DNA of 64,000 bases from Isoetes taiwanensis (GCA_021234155.1 JAJEKV010000002.1:13351039-13415038); one strand, 5' to 3'. Positions 22,558 through 33,950 are shown, counted from the stretch's first letter. Made by a program: numbers and translations. Notes: a model not told the origin generated them from the letters alone.

Positions 22558-23244
22558 CTATTCTTTCTTCCTTTTGGTTACTACTGCCTTCCCATTTCTA
22601 TCCAGATATGCAACAAACCCCTCTGATCTGGCATCTTTTACTTTTGCCCATTCTCTTTTCCTAACTTCCAACTGTGCAGGAGTTAGGTCCATGTCTATCC
22701 AGATTTTCTGACCTTTCAGTGCACTTCTATTTTGCAAAACCCTGTTTCGAGCTTTCTCTGTGCTGAATTTGACTAGAATTGGTCTATTATAGTTTGCTGG
22801 CTTACCAAGTCTTCTGCAGTGAATGGCTTGAGGCTCATGTAGATGCATGATCTCCTTGAAGAAATGTGCAATAACTTGGTTGACATCTTCACCTTCCTGT
22901 TCTATCAGACTGGAGATTTTTAGATTTGTTGCTCTGGTTTGTTCTTCCAACCTTTCCGCCGAGAGACGTTCATGGTGCAAATCCATTTGTGTTTTAGTGG
23001 CATTGGCTACCAAATCAGCAAGTTGGGTTTGCAGATCATTTATGATTTCTTACAGATTAACGGGTGATTCTTCAGTCTTGGGTTGGAGAGCTTTGAGCTC
23101 CGCTTTCAATTCCCTGTTCTGAGTACTCAGATCCAGCACCAAAGTTCTTAGTTGGGCCATTTCCGCCCTAATCTCCTCATCGGCATCGCTAGGGTCACCC
23201 CGGGAGGGAGACCCAGCCTTTTTGCTTCTGGTCATACGAAACAA
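22558..23244 (-). pseudogene. LINE ORF1 with one in-frame stop (RNA-binding protein)
   Basis: An ATG at 23244 (MFRMTRSKKAGSPSRGDP) opens 228 codons interrupted by a single TAA at 23050-23052, after which the same frame continues to 22558. Residues about 28-90 (EEIRAEMAQLRTLVLDL, then NRELKAELKAL) and the following stretch form a likely coiled coil; the second half (NLKISSLIEQEGEDV, CRRLGKPANYNRPILVKF, LKGQKIWIDMDLTP) resembles the RRM-like domain of L1-type ORF1. It would bind and package the LINE RNA. ORF2 begins 12 nt downstream in the same frame, suggesting reinitiation or readthrough for ORF2 expression in an active relative. Confidence 0.75.
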
Positions 23245-23303
23245 CCAGCCGCTATATCAATCGCCTATATAAGGTGGCTAAATAGAATAGAATAGAATAG
23301 AAA

Positions 23304-24669
23304 GAAGAAAAAGAAAATCAAAACATACTAATATTTTGTCAAAGTTGCATTCCCTCCAAGGTTGTACATGAGTTTTAAGTTTTGCAAACTCATTTGCCAC
23401 GGAATTGTTACTTTTTAATCTTTAAGTCTGGCCAAAGCACCTTACGAAGACACAACTTAATGGGTTCGCATCATTCTGCACCAAAACTTTATTTTAAAGG
23501 CGTCACATAAACATTTCTCGCAAGATATTCATCTTCTTCAGAGCACTGGCCTGATTGTGGCTCCATAGCAGAATTGACCATAACAAATTGTTTCTTAGTC
23601 TCACCGTAGTAGTTCATGCTAATGCCCCAAAATAGTCACATGAAAACAATGAAGCCTATATTAAAGAAAAAATTAAAAAACAATGAAAACAATGATGCAT
23701 GTAATGATACCACATAAAAAGAATGATGCTTGTGATAATGATGCTCTGAATGGAGACCAGAGCATCATAAAAACTCAAGTTTATGATATCCATAACTCTG
23801 CCTGGCAGTAGCCTCACATGCCATGGACCAAATAACAAAGAATCCCTCTTCTCCCGGAGCCGTTATCCGGTATCCCTCTATTTTATTTTCTTCTTTTACA
23901 CTTCTAAAATGTTTAAGAGATCCTGAACGCCAAGATACAAGTCAAATTTTGTTGCCCTTAGTTGCCCACGGAATACAAAAGTGTATTCTGGAATACACTT
24001 GTATTCCGGAATACAATCTTGTATTCTGGAATAGAGTACACTTTGTATTCCTAATATCTTAATATCTCAAAAGTTGTGCAACTACAAATTGTTACTTGTT
24101 GTCATATTACTAATAGCTACCACGAAAAAAAATACACAGAGCATAAAAATCTTAGGTCTCTTCATGTGGGATCATTGCCAACAGTTCCACTTAATCTGCA
24201 ATCAATTAAATGCTAGAGAAAGAAGTGAATGTGATGACGATGGCATAAACATGCATGAGGGGTGCTGGATCCTCCCTGATTACTCCTCACAGTTTTGTAC
24301 ATAATCGACTCTTTGGAAAAGACTGTAAATTTTGTATGTGGTTATGAAGATTTTATCTTCAATTTTTGAAAATACTACAATTTTAGTTATAAAAATCACT
24401 TCAATTTTCGATTAAAAGTTATATTCTCTTAAATTAGAGGCTCTCTCTAAAAACATATTTCATGCAAATTCTAATTACTAGGGAAAAGGTCACTTTGAAA
24501 TAGTCAATTCTCTCTTTGCACAAAAAAATGGGTTATTTTGGGGGTGTCAAAATACAATTTTATGCCTTGTTTTTTTTAACCTCATTTTAGCCCTTTTATT
24601 GGAAAAAAAAGAGGAATCTTCGAGGAATCTTCTCTTGAGTGATTTGCTCTCGTTTCAAATGCAACCTTG
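23304..24669. other. Non-coding; second palindrome cluster
   Basis: No supported gene. It contains the palindrome cluster at 23976-24036 and otherwise AT-rich DNA. Confidence 0.4.
23976..24036. repeat. Second TGTATTCYGGAATACA palindrome cluster (20-bp spacing)
   Basis: GTGTATTCTGGAATACAC at 23981-23998, GTATTCCGGAATAC at 24001-24014 and GTATTCTGGAATA at 24021-24033, head to tail every 20 bp. Same core as 18749-18925, on the other side of the LINE. Confidence 0.85.
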
Positions 24670-25040
24670 TTACCCGTGCTCCTGATATTCCATCAGGAGA
24701 GCCAATGAGCTCATTTTTCCTTCTAGTAGGCTTTGAGGCATTGTGAACTTATGGCCATGGTGTAAACAAGGTTGACACCTGTGTCCTGAAAAAGTATTTG
24801 ATATGGGACGGTGGATTTTACTCCAGGTGCCTGTAGGTGAGTGTGACGTCCACATTTTGACCCTGATAAGTCGAGGGAGGCCTTGTCTGATTTGAGGATG
24901 AGATGTATAGCATTTTAGTCTTGGCCAAATTAACGTGCAGTCCAATGGCCTGGCAGAAAGTATCAAGGGCATCCAGGTGCTGCTTCAGGTCAATGGGGAT
25001 ATAAGCTAAGGGATACACATTGGCCGCAAAGAGGAACAAA
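24670..25040 (-). pseudogene. LINE reverse-transcriptase fragment
   Basis: Minus strand residues DLKQHLDALDTFCQAIGLHV, then NLAKTKMLY and STYQGQNVDV (about 25010-24820) match the segment just after the YADD box in the other LINEs here (MQQHLDALSGFCGATGMTV, NLHKTKLL, YYRGQEVE at 9330-9475). The YADD box itself is lost upstream (LFAANVYPL). A degraded continuation reaches 24670. Short, dead remnant. Confidence 0.65.
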
Positions 25041-25928
25041 GACATAGAGTTATTGGAGTTATTTGCCCACAACGTTGGACATTTACTTTCCACATGCAAA
25101 TAAATTAGATTTTGTACATCATATAAGAAAATAAATCCTAAAGCACCTGTGCCAAAATTTACACATACGTCAAAGCAAGGCAATGACACCAGCATACATT
25201 CTTGGCAACCATTACTAGTTCTAATAGAAATGTACAAGTGTACGATTTTACCTTGGTATAAGAGCCTTCGACAAAGATATGCAAAAATGTTGATCACGCC
25301 TTCCGTTATCACCACCATTGTATTCAGTTTCGTCGAGCTTTAGATCCGTGACAGTAGGCCGGGCGAGACTTCATTCACAAGTAAGATGTTGCCTCATTGT
25401 ATGGTTTCATTGATAAATCCTGCATTCGGCCTCCCATTTTGTAGAAAAGTGTAATGATCTTCAGCAATGGTATCGAATTGCTTCTTTGCTCAGTGGATCT
25501 AAACTGAATTACGTGTCAAAGAAATCCAGATTAAAACAACAGAGGTCTTATCATCTGGGCTTCTTTCTTCTCGTGTGGATTCATTCGCATAGCTCAAAAG
25601 ACATGAAGGCAGATCATCTAATGCCCCATAAGACAGTTCTGATCGTTAGACAAATGTATAAACCTGTCTAATTTTGCTCAAATGTTGTCACAGATAGAAA
25701 ATTGTTCATTAAGATGTATTGTGCAAGAAGATGCACCCCACTTTGATCTTAACCTAAAAGCATTCGTGTTTTGTGCACCTTGCAAAATAGAGAATTTCTA
25801 TTCAAACCTTTTCATTTGTGTTGGCTTTGAGCTGAATTAGAGATTGATCCCAAGCATTTCAACAAGCATGGTTGAACGAAAAGTATTGGATGTAAAAGCT
25901 ATTAACAATAAAGCTATTGACAATATAG
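25041..25928. other. Upstream region of the SAC gene; no gene seen
   Basis: No supported coding sequence. It should hold the promoter and 5' UTR of the SAC gene, but I see no clear TATA box or other element that I would defend. Confidence 0.4.
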
Positions 25929-25949
25929 ATGTGGATCTATGCAGGCATA

Positions 25950-28900
25950 ATGGCGATAGAGATTTGTAGGCAGATGCGCCTGTGGGAGTTTCCAGATCAA
26001 GTGGTGTTTGAGCCATTGGAAGGGGGTTCAGAAAAGATTCTGTCTTTTAAAAATGGGAAGCCCCAATTGATAGGTGAGTGCTCCATGATTTTTATCTATA
26101 CCTACACAGACAGCTAAACACTTAACCAGATAAAACACGCCAGTGCTCCGAGATAGACATTTACCTTCATCTTTTTCTCTTAAATGCAATGCAGTCAATT
26201 TTACCTTGGTATCTGCCCTGTCTCTATTCGGAGAATTTTTGCTGTTTTTGGCACACAGATGCACACATAATTGAAATCTTGAAACATTTGTCTCAAATCG
26301 TTGGAGCATTAGTATTTGGCCCTTCCTTTGTTGACGTAGCATGTCTATATAGGATACACAAGTTGAGCAGTGTCTGCATTTGATTATTCAGATCTAAATG
26401 AATATATTCTACAGATGAGGTGCCACTTCCAAATGATGGATGCACTATCCGGACTACAAAGCTGTATGGTGTGCTGGGAGGAATTACCCTTTTAGCAGGT
26501 AAGCTCAGCTTTATTGTATCTACCATTAGATTCAGCATTCTGCTTATGCTCTATGCGTGGATCTCAGGAGCATATGTTTTGGTCATAACTGGCAGAGAGC
26601 ATGTTGGATCTTATCGTGGTTCCCCTGTGTTCCGTGTTTCCTCAATGAAGTTCATCCCTTGTGGTTGCACTTCTGGAAATCTAAGCTCTTTAGAGGTGAT
26701 AATGTTTCATTTAATTTGGGAATGCGTATGGGTTGTTGTAACAAAATGCAGCATTTTCTGTGCTCATTTATGTTGTTTATAGTATCACATTGTCATGAGA
26801 GAATGTTTAGAGTGAGGGAGATTCTAGGCTATTGTGCATCTGCATCTGTTATGCCTCCATTGGCAGATATCTGGGGGCATAATCTGCAGTATCTAGATAT
26901 CAGATCTGCCCATTTTGATAGGGCATTGAGTATCATAGAGTAAAGAGTAATCTAAAACATTTGTGTCTTCACATCCATTTAGTCATTCTGTGGTAGGGTT
27001 AAAGCCATCTCACTGGCCTCCTTTTGCAGAAGAGGGATGAAGACATTTACCTCAAAATGTTGAGGGTGATGGAAAAAACTCCTGGTCTATATTTCTCATA
27101 TGCAGTGGATTTAACTTTGAAGTAAGTTTAGAATTCTTCTTGACATACCTAGGATCCATTCTAAGCTGCTGCAAGGGTTCCAGTAAGTTTATATGAAATA
27201 ATGTGCTATTATGTAGTTCACAAAGGTCCCATGAGACTGCAGAGATGCGGAAAAAACAAGCCCTATGGGAACAGGTATTGAAAATGTCATCTGCTGTTTA
27301 TTCTTGAGGTAAATGTCCTAATTTGACATGAAATTTTTGTTTCTTTTTAGGCAGATAGGAAGTTCCTTTGGAACAATTACTTATTGAAAATGTTTATTGA
27401 CTTTAAGGTAAGGAATCATGACCTGACCTTCTAGATGCTTTCATTTCCCTATGATATTACCAACATCGTTTTCTTGTAATGCTTGCAGCTGGAAGAGTAC
27501 ATTTTACCAGTGATTCAAGGAAATATCCTTTTTTCGTGATTGGTTTTCTGACTTAAGGTTTTTAGTTGCTTAAAGGTAAGTTGTGAGAATGTTAATAATC
27601 TTTAAGACTGAAGATGCTCAGGTAACTAGTAACTATTAGAAGCAGTTAAGCAGATGAATAAAGTTTTTGATGAATGATCTTCATGTGAGCTAAGAAGATG
27701 ATTGCAAAAGTGGAAACAGTTCATATATGAAAGTCAAGGAGACTTTTTGAATTAGAAAGTTTCTTCTTCCTTGGTTTTGCACTTTGCCCCTCCTATTGCT
27801 TTCACTAATCCGATAGTATTCTTGTTAACATGTTGCACACCAAGGACATACATGATCTTGTGTACTAAAACAGGAGATTTTTGAAGAACGCTCATATGAA
27901 TGGTAGGTTAAGTTGTTCCTAACCATACATTAACTGAAGCACTTTACTGTCTTATTTATCACCCTTTTGTCATTACTTCACCAAGGCGCATTTGCTTTGC
28001 TGTCTACCTTAACTGTAGGCAACGCTTTCAGACAATGCAGGGCTTGATGAAGGACAAGTTTATATCTATCACTCTGATAGCACGCAGATCTGTTTCTCGC
28101 ATTGGTAAGTTGCAACTTTGAAGTTATTGGCATGTTTCACAGAAACTAGTACAATATTTATTGATACGTTTGCCAGAGACTAGGACAATGTGTGGAAATA
28201 AATTAAGAATCAATGTTCTAGGAAATGTAAAGATTGCTTATTCAAGAAGTACTTGTTACTATATCTCTTTAATGCACTTGACATGACAATTGTATCGGGA
28301 AAGCTGTAATTTTTGTGAGTGCATCTTTAGTGCATAGATGCTTTTGCTTACTGTTCCCACATGTGGTCATGCCAGGGACACGAATGTGGCGAAGAGGAGC
28401 AGATTTAAGTGGTTCTGCTGCAAATTTTGTTGAAACTGAACAGATAATAGAGTTACCTGGTTCTCTAGCTTCCTATGTCCAGGTAGAGTACATCTTAAAC
28501 AAGATTGGTACATGATGTTTTTTGGTCTTCCTGTCTCATTTATTATAATGAAATTGCTTCATCAATGCAAGCCAGGTTCGAGGATCCATTCCAGTTCTTT
28601 GGGAGCAGATTGTGGATCTCAAATACAAGCCAAAGCTGAAGCCCATATCCCACGAGGAGTTGGTATGTAGTCACTTCCACGTTTTTAATGTGTTTTGAAA
28701 AGCTCTTATTTATATTTTTCCATCTTCATAAAGCATTCTGCCCTTCTATTCTTGTTTATATTTGATGCCATAGATCTTCATTATGCTTATGCAGCCGAAG
28801 ATAGTTCGAAGCCATTTTAGTGATCTGTCTCAGAGATACGGCTCTGTTCTAGCCGTCGACTTAATTAACCAGGTGATTGATTTTGAACATCTTTTGCTGT

Positions 28901-31900
28901 CCTGTGCAATAAATGTTTCTTTTTCCCTAAATTGAACCATTGATGTAAAAGGTATGTAAAATTGACATTGCATTTACAAAAGAGAAAAGTATATAACACG
29001 GCTTGTGCAATAAAATCCAGTTCAGTCGAACTTTACATCCTTGTTTATGAGCATTGCAAAGCGGTCTTAAACGGAGGGACGGAGTACACTTAGCTAGGTG
29101 ATTAGTCTCTCTATGATACCGTTACAATATTGATGTAACATCCTCCCACTTCTACTCTATCCCCTACAAACAATAGATCTTAAGAGATGATTTACAATGT
29201 CAATGTCGTATTTTGAGCGACGTAATGTCCTGCTCTTAGGCATGCTAACAAGGTAAAATGAATGATGTCTGTGTTTGCCTTGCAGCATGGAAGTGAAGGG
29301 GTACTTAGTGCAGCATTTAAGACCGTGATGGAACAGTTACAAAGTAAGCAAATAAGGTATCTTTCAAATTCAAATAAGGTATTTTTCAAATTCAAAATTG
29401 ATGCATAACAACAAATCAATTAGGCAAGTCTGTCTTATCAAATTTTTAGTCTATGTCTTAGTATGGTAGATGCTTTTCCATGCAACTTGTTCTTGCTGTT
29501 GCAGATATGTGCCTTTTGACTTCCATCGTATCTGTGGACATATACATTTTGAACTTCTGTCATCACTTCATGATCAGATTGCCGATGATCTGACACAACA
29601 AAAGTATGTATTCTTATCCTTTTGGAAATTTCTCTTATATGCAGCAAATTCATGCCCCCGATCCTTGAGAGGCAATAGTTTAATTCGCTTGAATAAGTTG
29701 ATTAGAATGAAAAGTTTCAGATTATTAGTATCAGTTCCTCTTTTTAATAGATTGCCAAGAATGTATCCTTCATCTCAGTCTTCTACTCATATATATAATG
29801 ACATTGTTGATTGTTATCAGACATTACTAGTAATGCATTGTATGGTATGCTGTGACAACGAATATTTCATTATTCCTAAGTTACCAATATAAATATGTTG
29901 TGTCTTAGCAAGCAGAATTGATGATTTTGTTATGCATGCACAAAAGAAATATGGAAATAAAATTCTGACATGGGCATGGGTGACCAATCCATTTTTTATA
30001 TTATATTTTGGAAAACATGTGACTTCTAGTTATTTGAACAGATACTTCCTTGTGAGCTCAACTGGAGAAGTGATCGAAAAACAGATGGGTGTCGTGAGGG
30101 TCAACTGCATTGACTGTTTGGACCGTACAAATGTTACTCAGGTATGATGAACATTCCTCTCGCTCATAAAATGCTCTTTCTCTGGAGCATAGTGTTACTC
30201 AGGTATGATGAACATTCCTCTCGCTCATAAAATGCTCTTTCTCTGGAGCATAGTGTTCCGCCTCTAGGCTGCCGAGCTAGATCCTCTGCTTTCCAGTCTA
30301 TTGCTATCTCTTTCTGGTGCATCAGTTGGAATTGTTGCAGGAAAATCTCCTCTATTTCTCTGATTGCCATTGAAAAAATGTAATGGCTAAGGAATGGAAT
30401 TCTCACTAAAATATTTTTGAAATTATTTAAAGGTACATCTCGTGAGTTTGACTTGCTAACTTCCTTCCTATAATTTCTGTGGTTTTCCTTTGCAGAGCTT
30501 GTTTGCAAGAAGAGCACTTGAATCACAACTCAAACGGATCGGATTCTTTAAATCAACTGAAAGAATAGATCAGCATTCTTTGATTGAGGAGCAGTATAAA
30601 TGCTGTAAGCGTATTGTTTTCTTAAGATGTTAGTTTTCATACAAAGGGCATTGCATGTAGAAGATTATCTGCTATATTAATGTTGATAAAAAGAATAATT
30701 TAGGACAGGCACGTGTTTTCCATAGGGACTCATTCCAACCTTATAAGCAACACGGACAATAATGATATTAGAATGACAAAACTCTCTGCCAGACAGTTGA
30801 GCAAAGTCTTTTCACTGGTGGAGGCTAATTAGCACTCCTTCAATGCTGCTTGGTGTTAAGACGGCAAGAATATAAACTAAAAAGAAAATGCCAACTGTTC
30901 TAGAGAAAGAAAACAAAGATTGAATTGTTAGGACTAACTCTTCAATAAAGAATGCAACATAAGACTTGCTATTTCTTAAGTTCTTGCCACGAAAATTCAT
31001 ATTGCTTGGACTTCAGTAATTTCGGCATACGATGGACTGTTAGAGACAGGGAGCATCTACAACTGGTGGGAGGAATCACTGAATGGTCGGGCTTGGGCCA
31101 TAGTTAACTGAAGCAAAACTAAAAAATATACACAATCTTTTGATTAGTAGGCCTTTTTACATGTAACTGGCAGAACCTGATGTATAAGCTGGAAAAAGAG
31201 AACATCTTTTGGGTGATCCAACTAAGGTACAGCAGTGTATATGCCAACGTGTTTAGACAAAATACAGATGTTGAAAGACAGCTGGATGCTCTACTTCTAA
31301 TGTGCCAACAAGTAATTGTTGCTATGATATTTTAAAATACGGCCATTGTACGATCACCAATATCCATGCATCATGTCACGTTTCTGATGCGACCTAGTTT
31401 TCCTTTGCATTATCCAGCCCACCCGCTAAAAATGCTGGAGATAATTATAGTATTGTTTTATGCACTCTTTTATTTCAGAGCAGTTACACATTGTTTTATT
31501 ATGTTACTTGACAGTATGGGCTAATCATGGAGATGAGATAAGCATCCAATACTCTGGAACATCTGCCCTAAAAGGAGATTTTGTTAGGTCAGCTTTCTGC
31601 ATACATCTAGATGAATTGTAGGAAAGGTATCTGCTGCCCTTTATGATTCATGAATTGTTTCGATTTTAAATAGATACGGAAGACGGAGTATTTCTGGACT
31701 CATACAGGATGGCATCAATTCATTACAACGATATTACTTGAACAATTTTTATGATGGTTTCAAACAGGTAGGTGCAAGACATTATAATATTTGACGCCTT
31801 AGGGATATGTGCAATTCTAAGATGATGCTTTTTTGGCAGGATGCCATGGATCTTGTAGCGGGCAACTACACCATCAGCCGATCAAAACCTTCTCCTTTCC

Positions 31901-32422
31901 AGACAAATGTCTCTGATAGTGTTATGGTATGCACCATTATTATATCAGCTTTGCAAGACAGGACCAGGATTAGTTGAACCTACATAGTTAGTCTTTTATA
32001 ACTTACTATGGACCCGTGTATGAATCACAGAGTCTTCCATTGGTTTCTGCCATAGTAATGCTGATGCTCTATGTCAGCATGATGTTCCTTCGTCAAGGTA
32101 AAACATTTGATCATCAAATTCTTATTTAAGCATCTTTTGACTGAGTTCGTTGCCAATTATTACAGCAAACGAAGACTGGCTTCGAGCTTTATATTCTTTG
32201 TTTTTCGCTATTCTCATTGCTATTGTCATTGCTGGTGTTAGGACTAATGGACGGAAGTTTTGCTCTCAGCCTCGCCTTTGTAAGCTAATATAAGTGTTCA
32301 TGTCTTACCATTCATTCTGCCTGAATTTGATTTGGGCGTTGCAATATGTTTACTTAATATATTATGCAGTTTCTCAATTGGAAATACAAAATAACTCTTT
32401 GGTGAGTCAGAACAATGAATGA
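25950..32422 (+). CDS. SAC-domain phosphoinositide phosphatase (SAC1-like, plant SAC6/7/8 group)
   Basis: Exons by GT-AG sites and phase: 25950-26073, 26415-26498, 26568-26695, 27030-27121, 27226-27274, 27351-27407, 27489-27522, 28024-28104, 28376-28482, 28576-28662, 28795-28872, 29286-29356, 29505-29603, 30042-30141, 30496-30604, 31515-31587, 31674-31767, 31840-31926, 32031-32097, 32166-32279, 32370-32422. They sum to 1,788 nt (595 aa), the usual family length, with no disabling change. The SAC domain carries [23 protein letters not shown] and the catalytic CX5R motif [14 protein letters not shown] (Cys386 to Arg392); two C-terminal membrane helices ([18 protein letters not shown] and [17 protein letters not shown]) anchor it, as in SAC1 relatives that dephosphorylate PI4P on ER/Golgi membranes. 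An upstream in-frame ATG at 25929 is possible; I prefer 25950 because [14 protein letters not shown] then matches family N-termini. If the last intron is retained, the protein ends at 32293 (582 aa). Confidence 0.93.
27523..28023 (+). other. U12-type AT-AC intron in the SAC gene
   Basis: The 5' end is ATATCCTT (27523-27530), the U12 donor consensus; a branch site CCTTAAC lies at 28007-28013, 10-16 nt before the 3' end AC (28022-28023). Splicing AT-AC joins GGA A|GC TTT CAG to give VIQG-SFQT, matching the family (VIQGSFHSFQT), whereas the nearby AG at 28017-28018 would insert extra bases. All other introns in the gene are GT-AG. Confidence 0.85.
30132..30253 (+). repeat. 61-bp tandem duplication including a splice donor
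   Basis: Copy 1 (30132-30192) holds the last 10 bases of the CX5R exon and its donor (ACTCAG|GTATGATG); copy 2 (30193-30253) is identical by eye. The result is two donors, 30141/30142 and 30202/30203, in one intron. Use of the second would add 61 nt with a stop soon after. Confidence 0.9.
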
Positions 32423-32781
32423 TTTTCAATGTTAAAGTGATTCATGTTAAAAGCAAGGTAAGTGGCTTTTCACTGAGTAAATAAACTTCCAATGAAGCCA
32501 CGATATGATAAAAGAAAGTAGTCCTCAATCTCCATCTCCAAAAACTGCTCAATATCAAAGGATAATTGATCATGGTGCTTTTGATCATGGTGTTTTTGGG
32601 AGTAATGAGTTAACACGACTACAAGTTCTCGTCTAAACAACTACTTACTATGAGGTTTGTTTTCTTTTCATGTTTCTGTTCGATAATGTATATGACAGGT
32701 GTGGGCATGTTTCTTGTCAATATAGACGCGGGATCTGGGATCAGAAGAAATGTAGAAAAGAAAAAAGACTAATATCAACAA
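32423..32781. other. 3' flank of the SAC gene
   Basis: No coding sequence supported; likely 3' UTR and spacer before the tRNA gene. Confidence 0.4.
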
Positions 32782-32853
32782 GTCGATGTAGTATAGTGGT
32801 AAGTATTCCCGCCTGTCACGCGGGTGACCCGGGTTCGATCCCCGGCATCGGCG
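32782..32853 (+). tRNA. tRNA-Asp (anticodon GTC)
   Basis: 72 nt fold into a cloverleaf: acceptor GTCGATG/CATCGGC, D-arm with box A (TAGTATAGTGGTA), anticodon loop CTGTCAC with GTC at 32815-32817 (position 34-36), T-arm with box B (GGGTTCGATCCC) and discriminator G at 32853. No intron and no encoded CCA. All stems pair (one G-T in the acceptor). It matches eukaryotic nuclear tRNA-Asp. A T7 run follows directly. This looks functional. Confidence 0.96.
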
Positions 32854-32854
32854 C

Positions 32855-32861
32855 TTTTTTT
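32855..32861 (+). terminator. RNA polymerase III terminator of tRNA-Asp
   Basis: Run of seven T one base after the tRNA discriminator base. Confidence 0.85.
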
Positions 32862-33050
32862 ATAAGCCCGGCATCAGCGAAGTCGTCTTTTTTTTATCGG
32901 CGTTTTGCGTTTTTTTTATAAGTCGTTGTTTTTTTTTTAAGGACAAGATTTCATGTGCCTCCAAATAGTAAGATCTCATAAGTCGTCGTTTTTTTCTTCC
33001 GAGGACAAGACTTCATGTGCCTCCAAATAGTAAGATCCCACAATAAAGTG
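32862..33050 (+). repeat. Degenerate tRNA-tail/T-run repeats and a 60-bp duplication
   Basis: After the tRNA, partial copies of its 3' end (CCCGGCATCAGCG at about 32867, ATCGGCG at about 32898) each end in T-runs. Two copies of 'ataagtcgt..ttttt..aggacaaga..tcatgtgcctccaaatagtaagatc' follow (about 32917-32975 and 32978-33038; given as pieces). Confidence 0.6.
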
Positions 33051-33132
33051 CGCAAAAGATCCCGTGGGGTTTTTTTAAAAGGTGTAAGCCTTTTTTAATG
33101 GTTTTTAAGAAACGACAATGGCCAACCTCTAA

Positions 33133-33318
33133 GGGTGCTTTCCCATGGACGGCCGGACCTGGATGAGGTCAGGCCCAGGTCCAGAAGTATTCCTCGCGAT
33201 TATTTTCTAAACGAGGTTCTTAACCTCAGCCACTCCGGTTTTCAGCTCATGGGAACATCGGACAAACAGACCTGACCTTCAGGAAGCGTGGAGGTTTTCT
33301 GCCCATGGGAAAGCACCC
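33133..33318. mobile_element. 186-bp MITE, Tourist/PIF-Harbinger-like, TAA target duplication
   Basis: Terminal inverted repeats GGGTGCTTTCCCATGG (33133-33148) and CCATGGGAAAGCACCC (33303-33318), 16 of 16 bases, are flanked on both sides by TAA (33130-33132 and 33319-33321). The size and 3-bp TAA duplication fit non-autonomous PIF/Harbinger elements. No coding capacity. Confidence 0.85.
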
Positions 33319-33734
33319 TAATAGTAAGACCTCCCAAAACATAACGACCAATCTATTGTTGCAAAACTAGTGGTAATCGCTTTCTTGTTGAACCATTGAA
33401 CAAAGGACCAAACCAAAGAAATGTATCCTATTCGCTATCAATTTTAGTTTTTCAATTCCAAAATGTGCTGGATACTTTAGAACTAAGTTGAAAAATATAG
33501 ACCCAAAGAAAAAACACAAAGCAAAAAGAAAATCTTAGCAAACCAAAAAAATAAAAAATAATCTTTGACCATGGAAATCTTGCTCTTTCTCAGATCGGAG
33601 CCTTTTGTTAAATTTATACACCAACTTTTTTTGAAAACGTAGCTTCCAATTAAAACATTAGTCAAGAAATGACACAAGTAAGAAATATTCACCCTCAAGG
33701 AAGTTTGCAAGCTAAGGTTCAGATTCGACTAGGG

Positions 33735-33950
33735 CACTGTTGGGCAAATTCCGGGGTAGAGAAGGTTTGTTCCGGTTGAAACTAAGAATTTCTGGTTGAG
33801 TTAACGCATTGCCGGAAAAATTCCGGTAGATTTTTATCCATATTTATATAAGAGTAATACAAATTTCCGATTGGGAATTGAAAATATCCGGCTATTTGAT
33901 GAAAGAGTAGGAAAAATTCCGATTGGGTTTAAAAACTTTGCCCAACACTG
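33735..33950. mobile_element. 216-bp hAT-type MITE with perfect 8-bp target duplication
   Basis: Inverted termini CACTGTTGGGCAAA (33735-33748) and TTTGCCCAACACTG (33937-33950; one mismatch when reversed) are flanked by GACTAGGG on both sides (33727-33734 and 33951-33958). The 8-bp duplication is typical of hAT transposons. The interior has repeated TTCCGG/TTCCGATTGGG words. No coding capacity. Confidence 0.9.

Larger units (their letters stand above)
19330..23260 (-). mobile_element. Nearly full-length LINE retrotransposon
   Basis: Reads 5' to 3' on the minus strand: short 5' leader (about 23245-23300), ORF1 (23244-22558), a 12-nt gap, ORF2 (22545-19473) and a 3' end in a TTA/ATT simple tail (19333-19351 on the plus strand shows TAATAATAA). 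The plus-strand pentamer repeat AATAGAATAG (23282-23303) lies at the 5' boundary. Both ORFs carry few disabling changes. Exact target-site duplications could not be fixed by eye. Confidence 0.85.

Noticed and set aside
26028-26342. Minus-strand frames over SAC introns
   Set aside because: They overlap the well-supported SAC exons and show no similarity to known families.
29040-29085. Stowaway MITE in a SAC intron (CGGAGGGACGGAGTA)
   Set aside because: Only one terminus-like sequence is present; no matching opposite end or clear TA duplication could be found.
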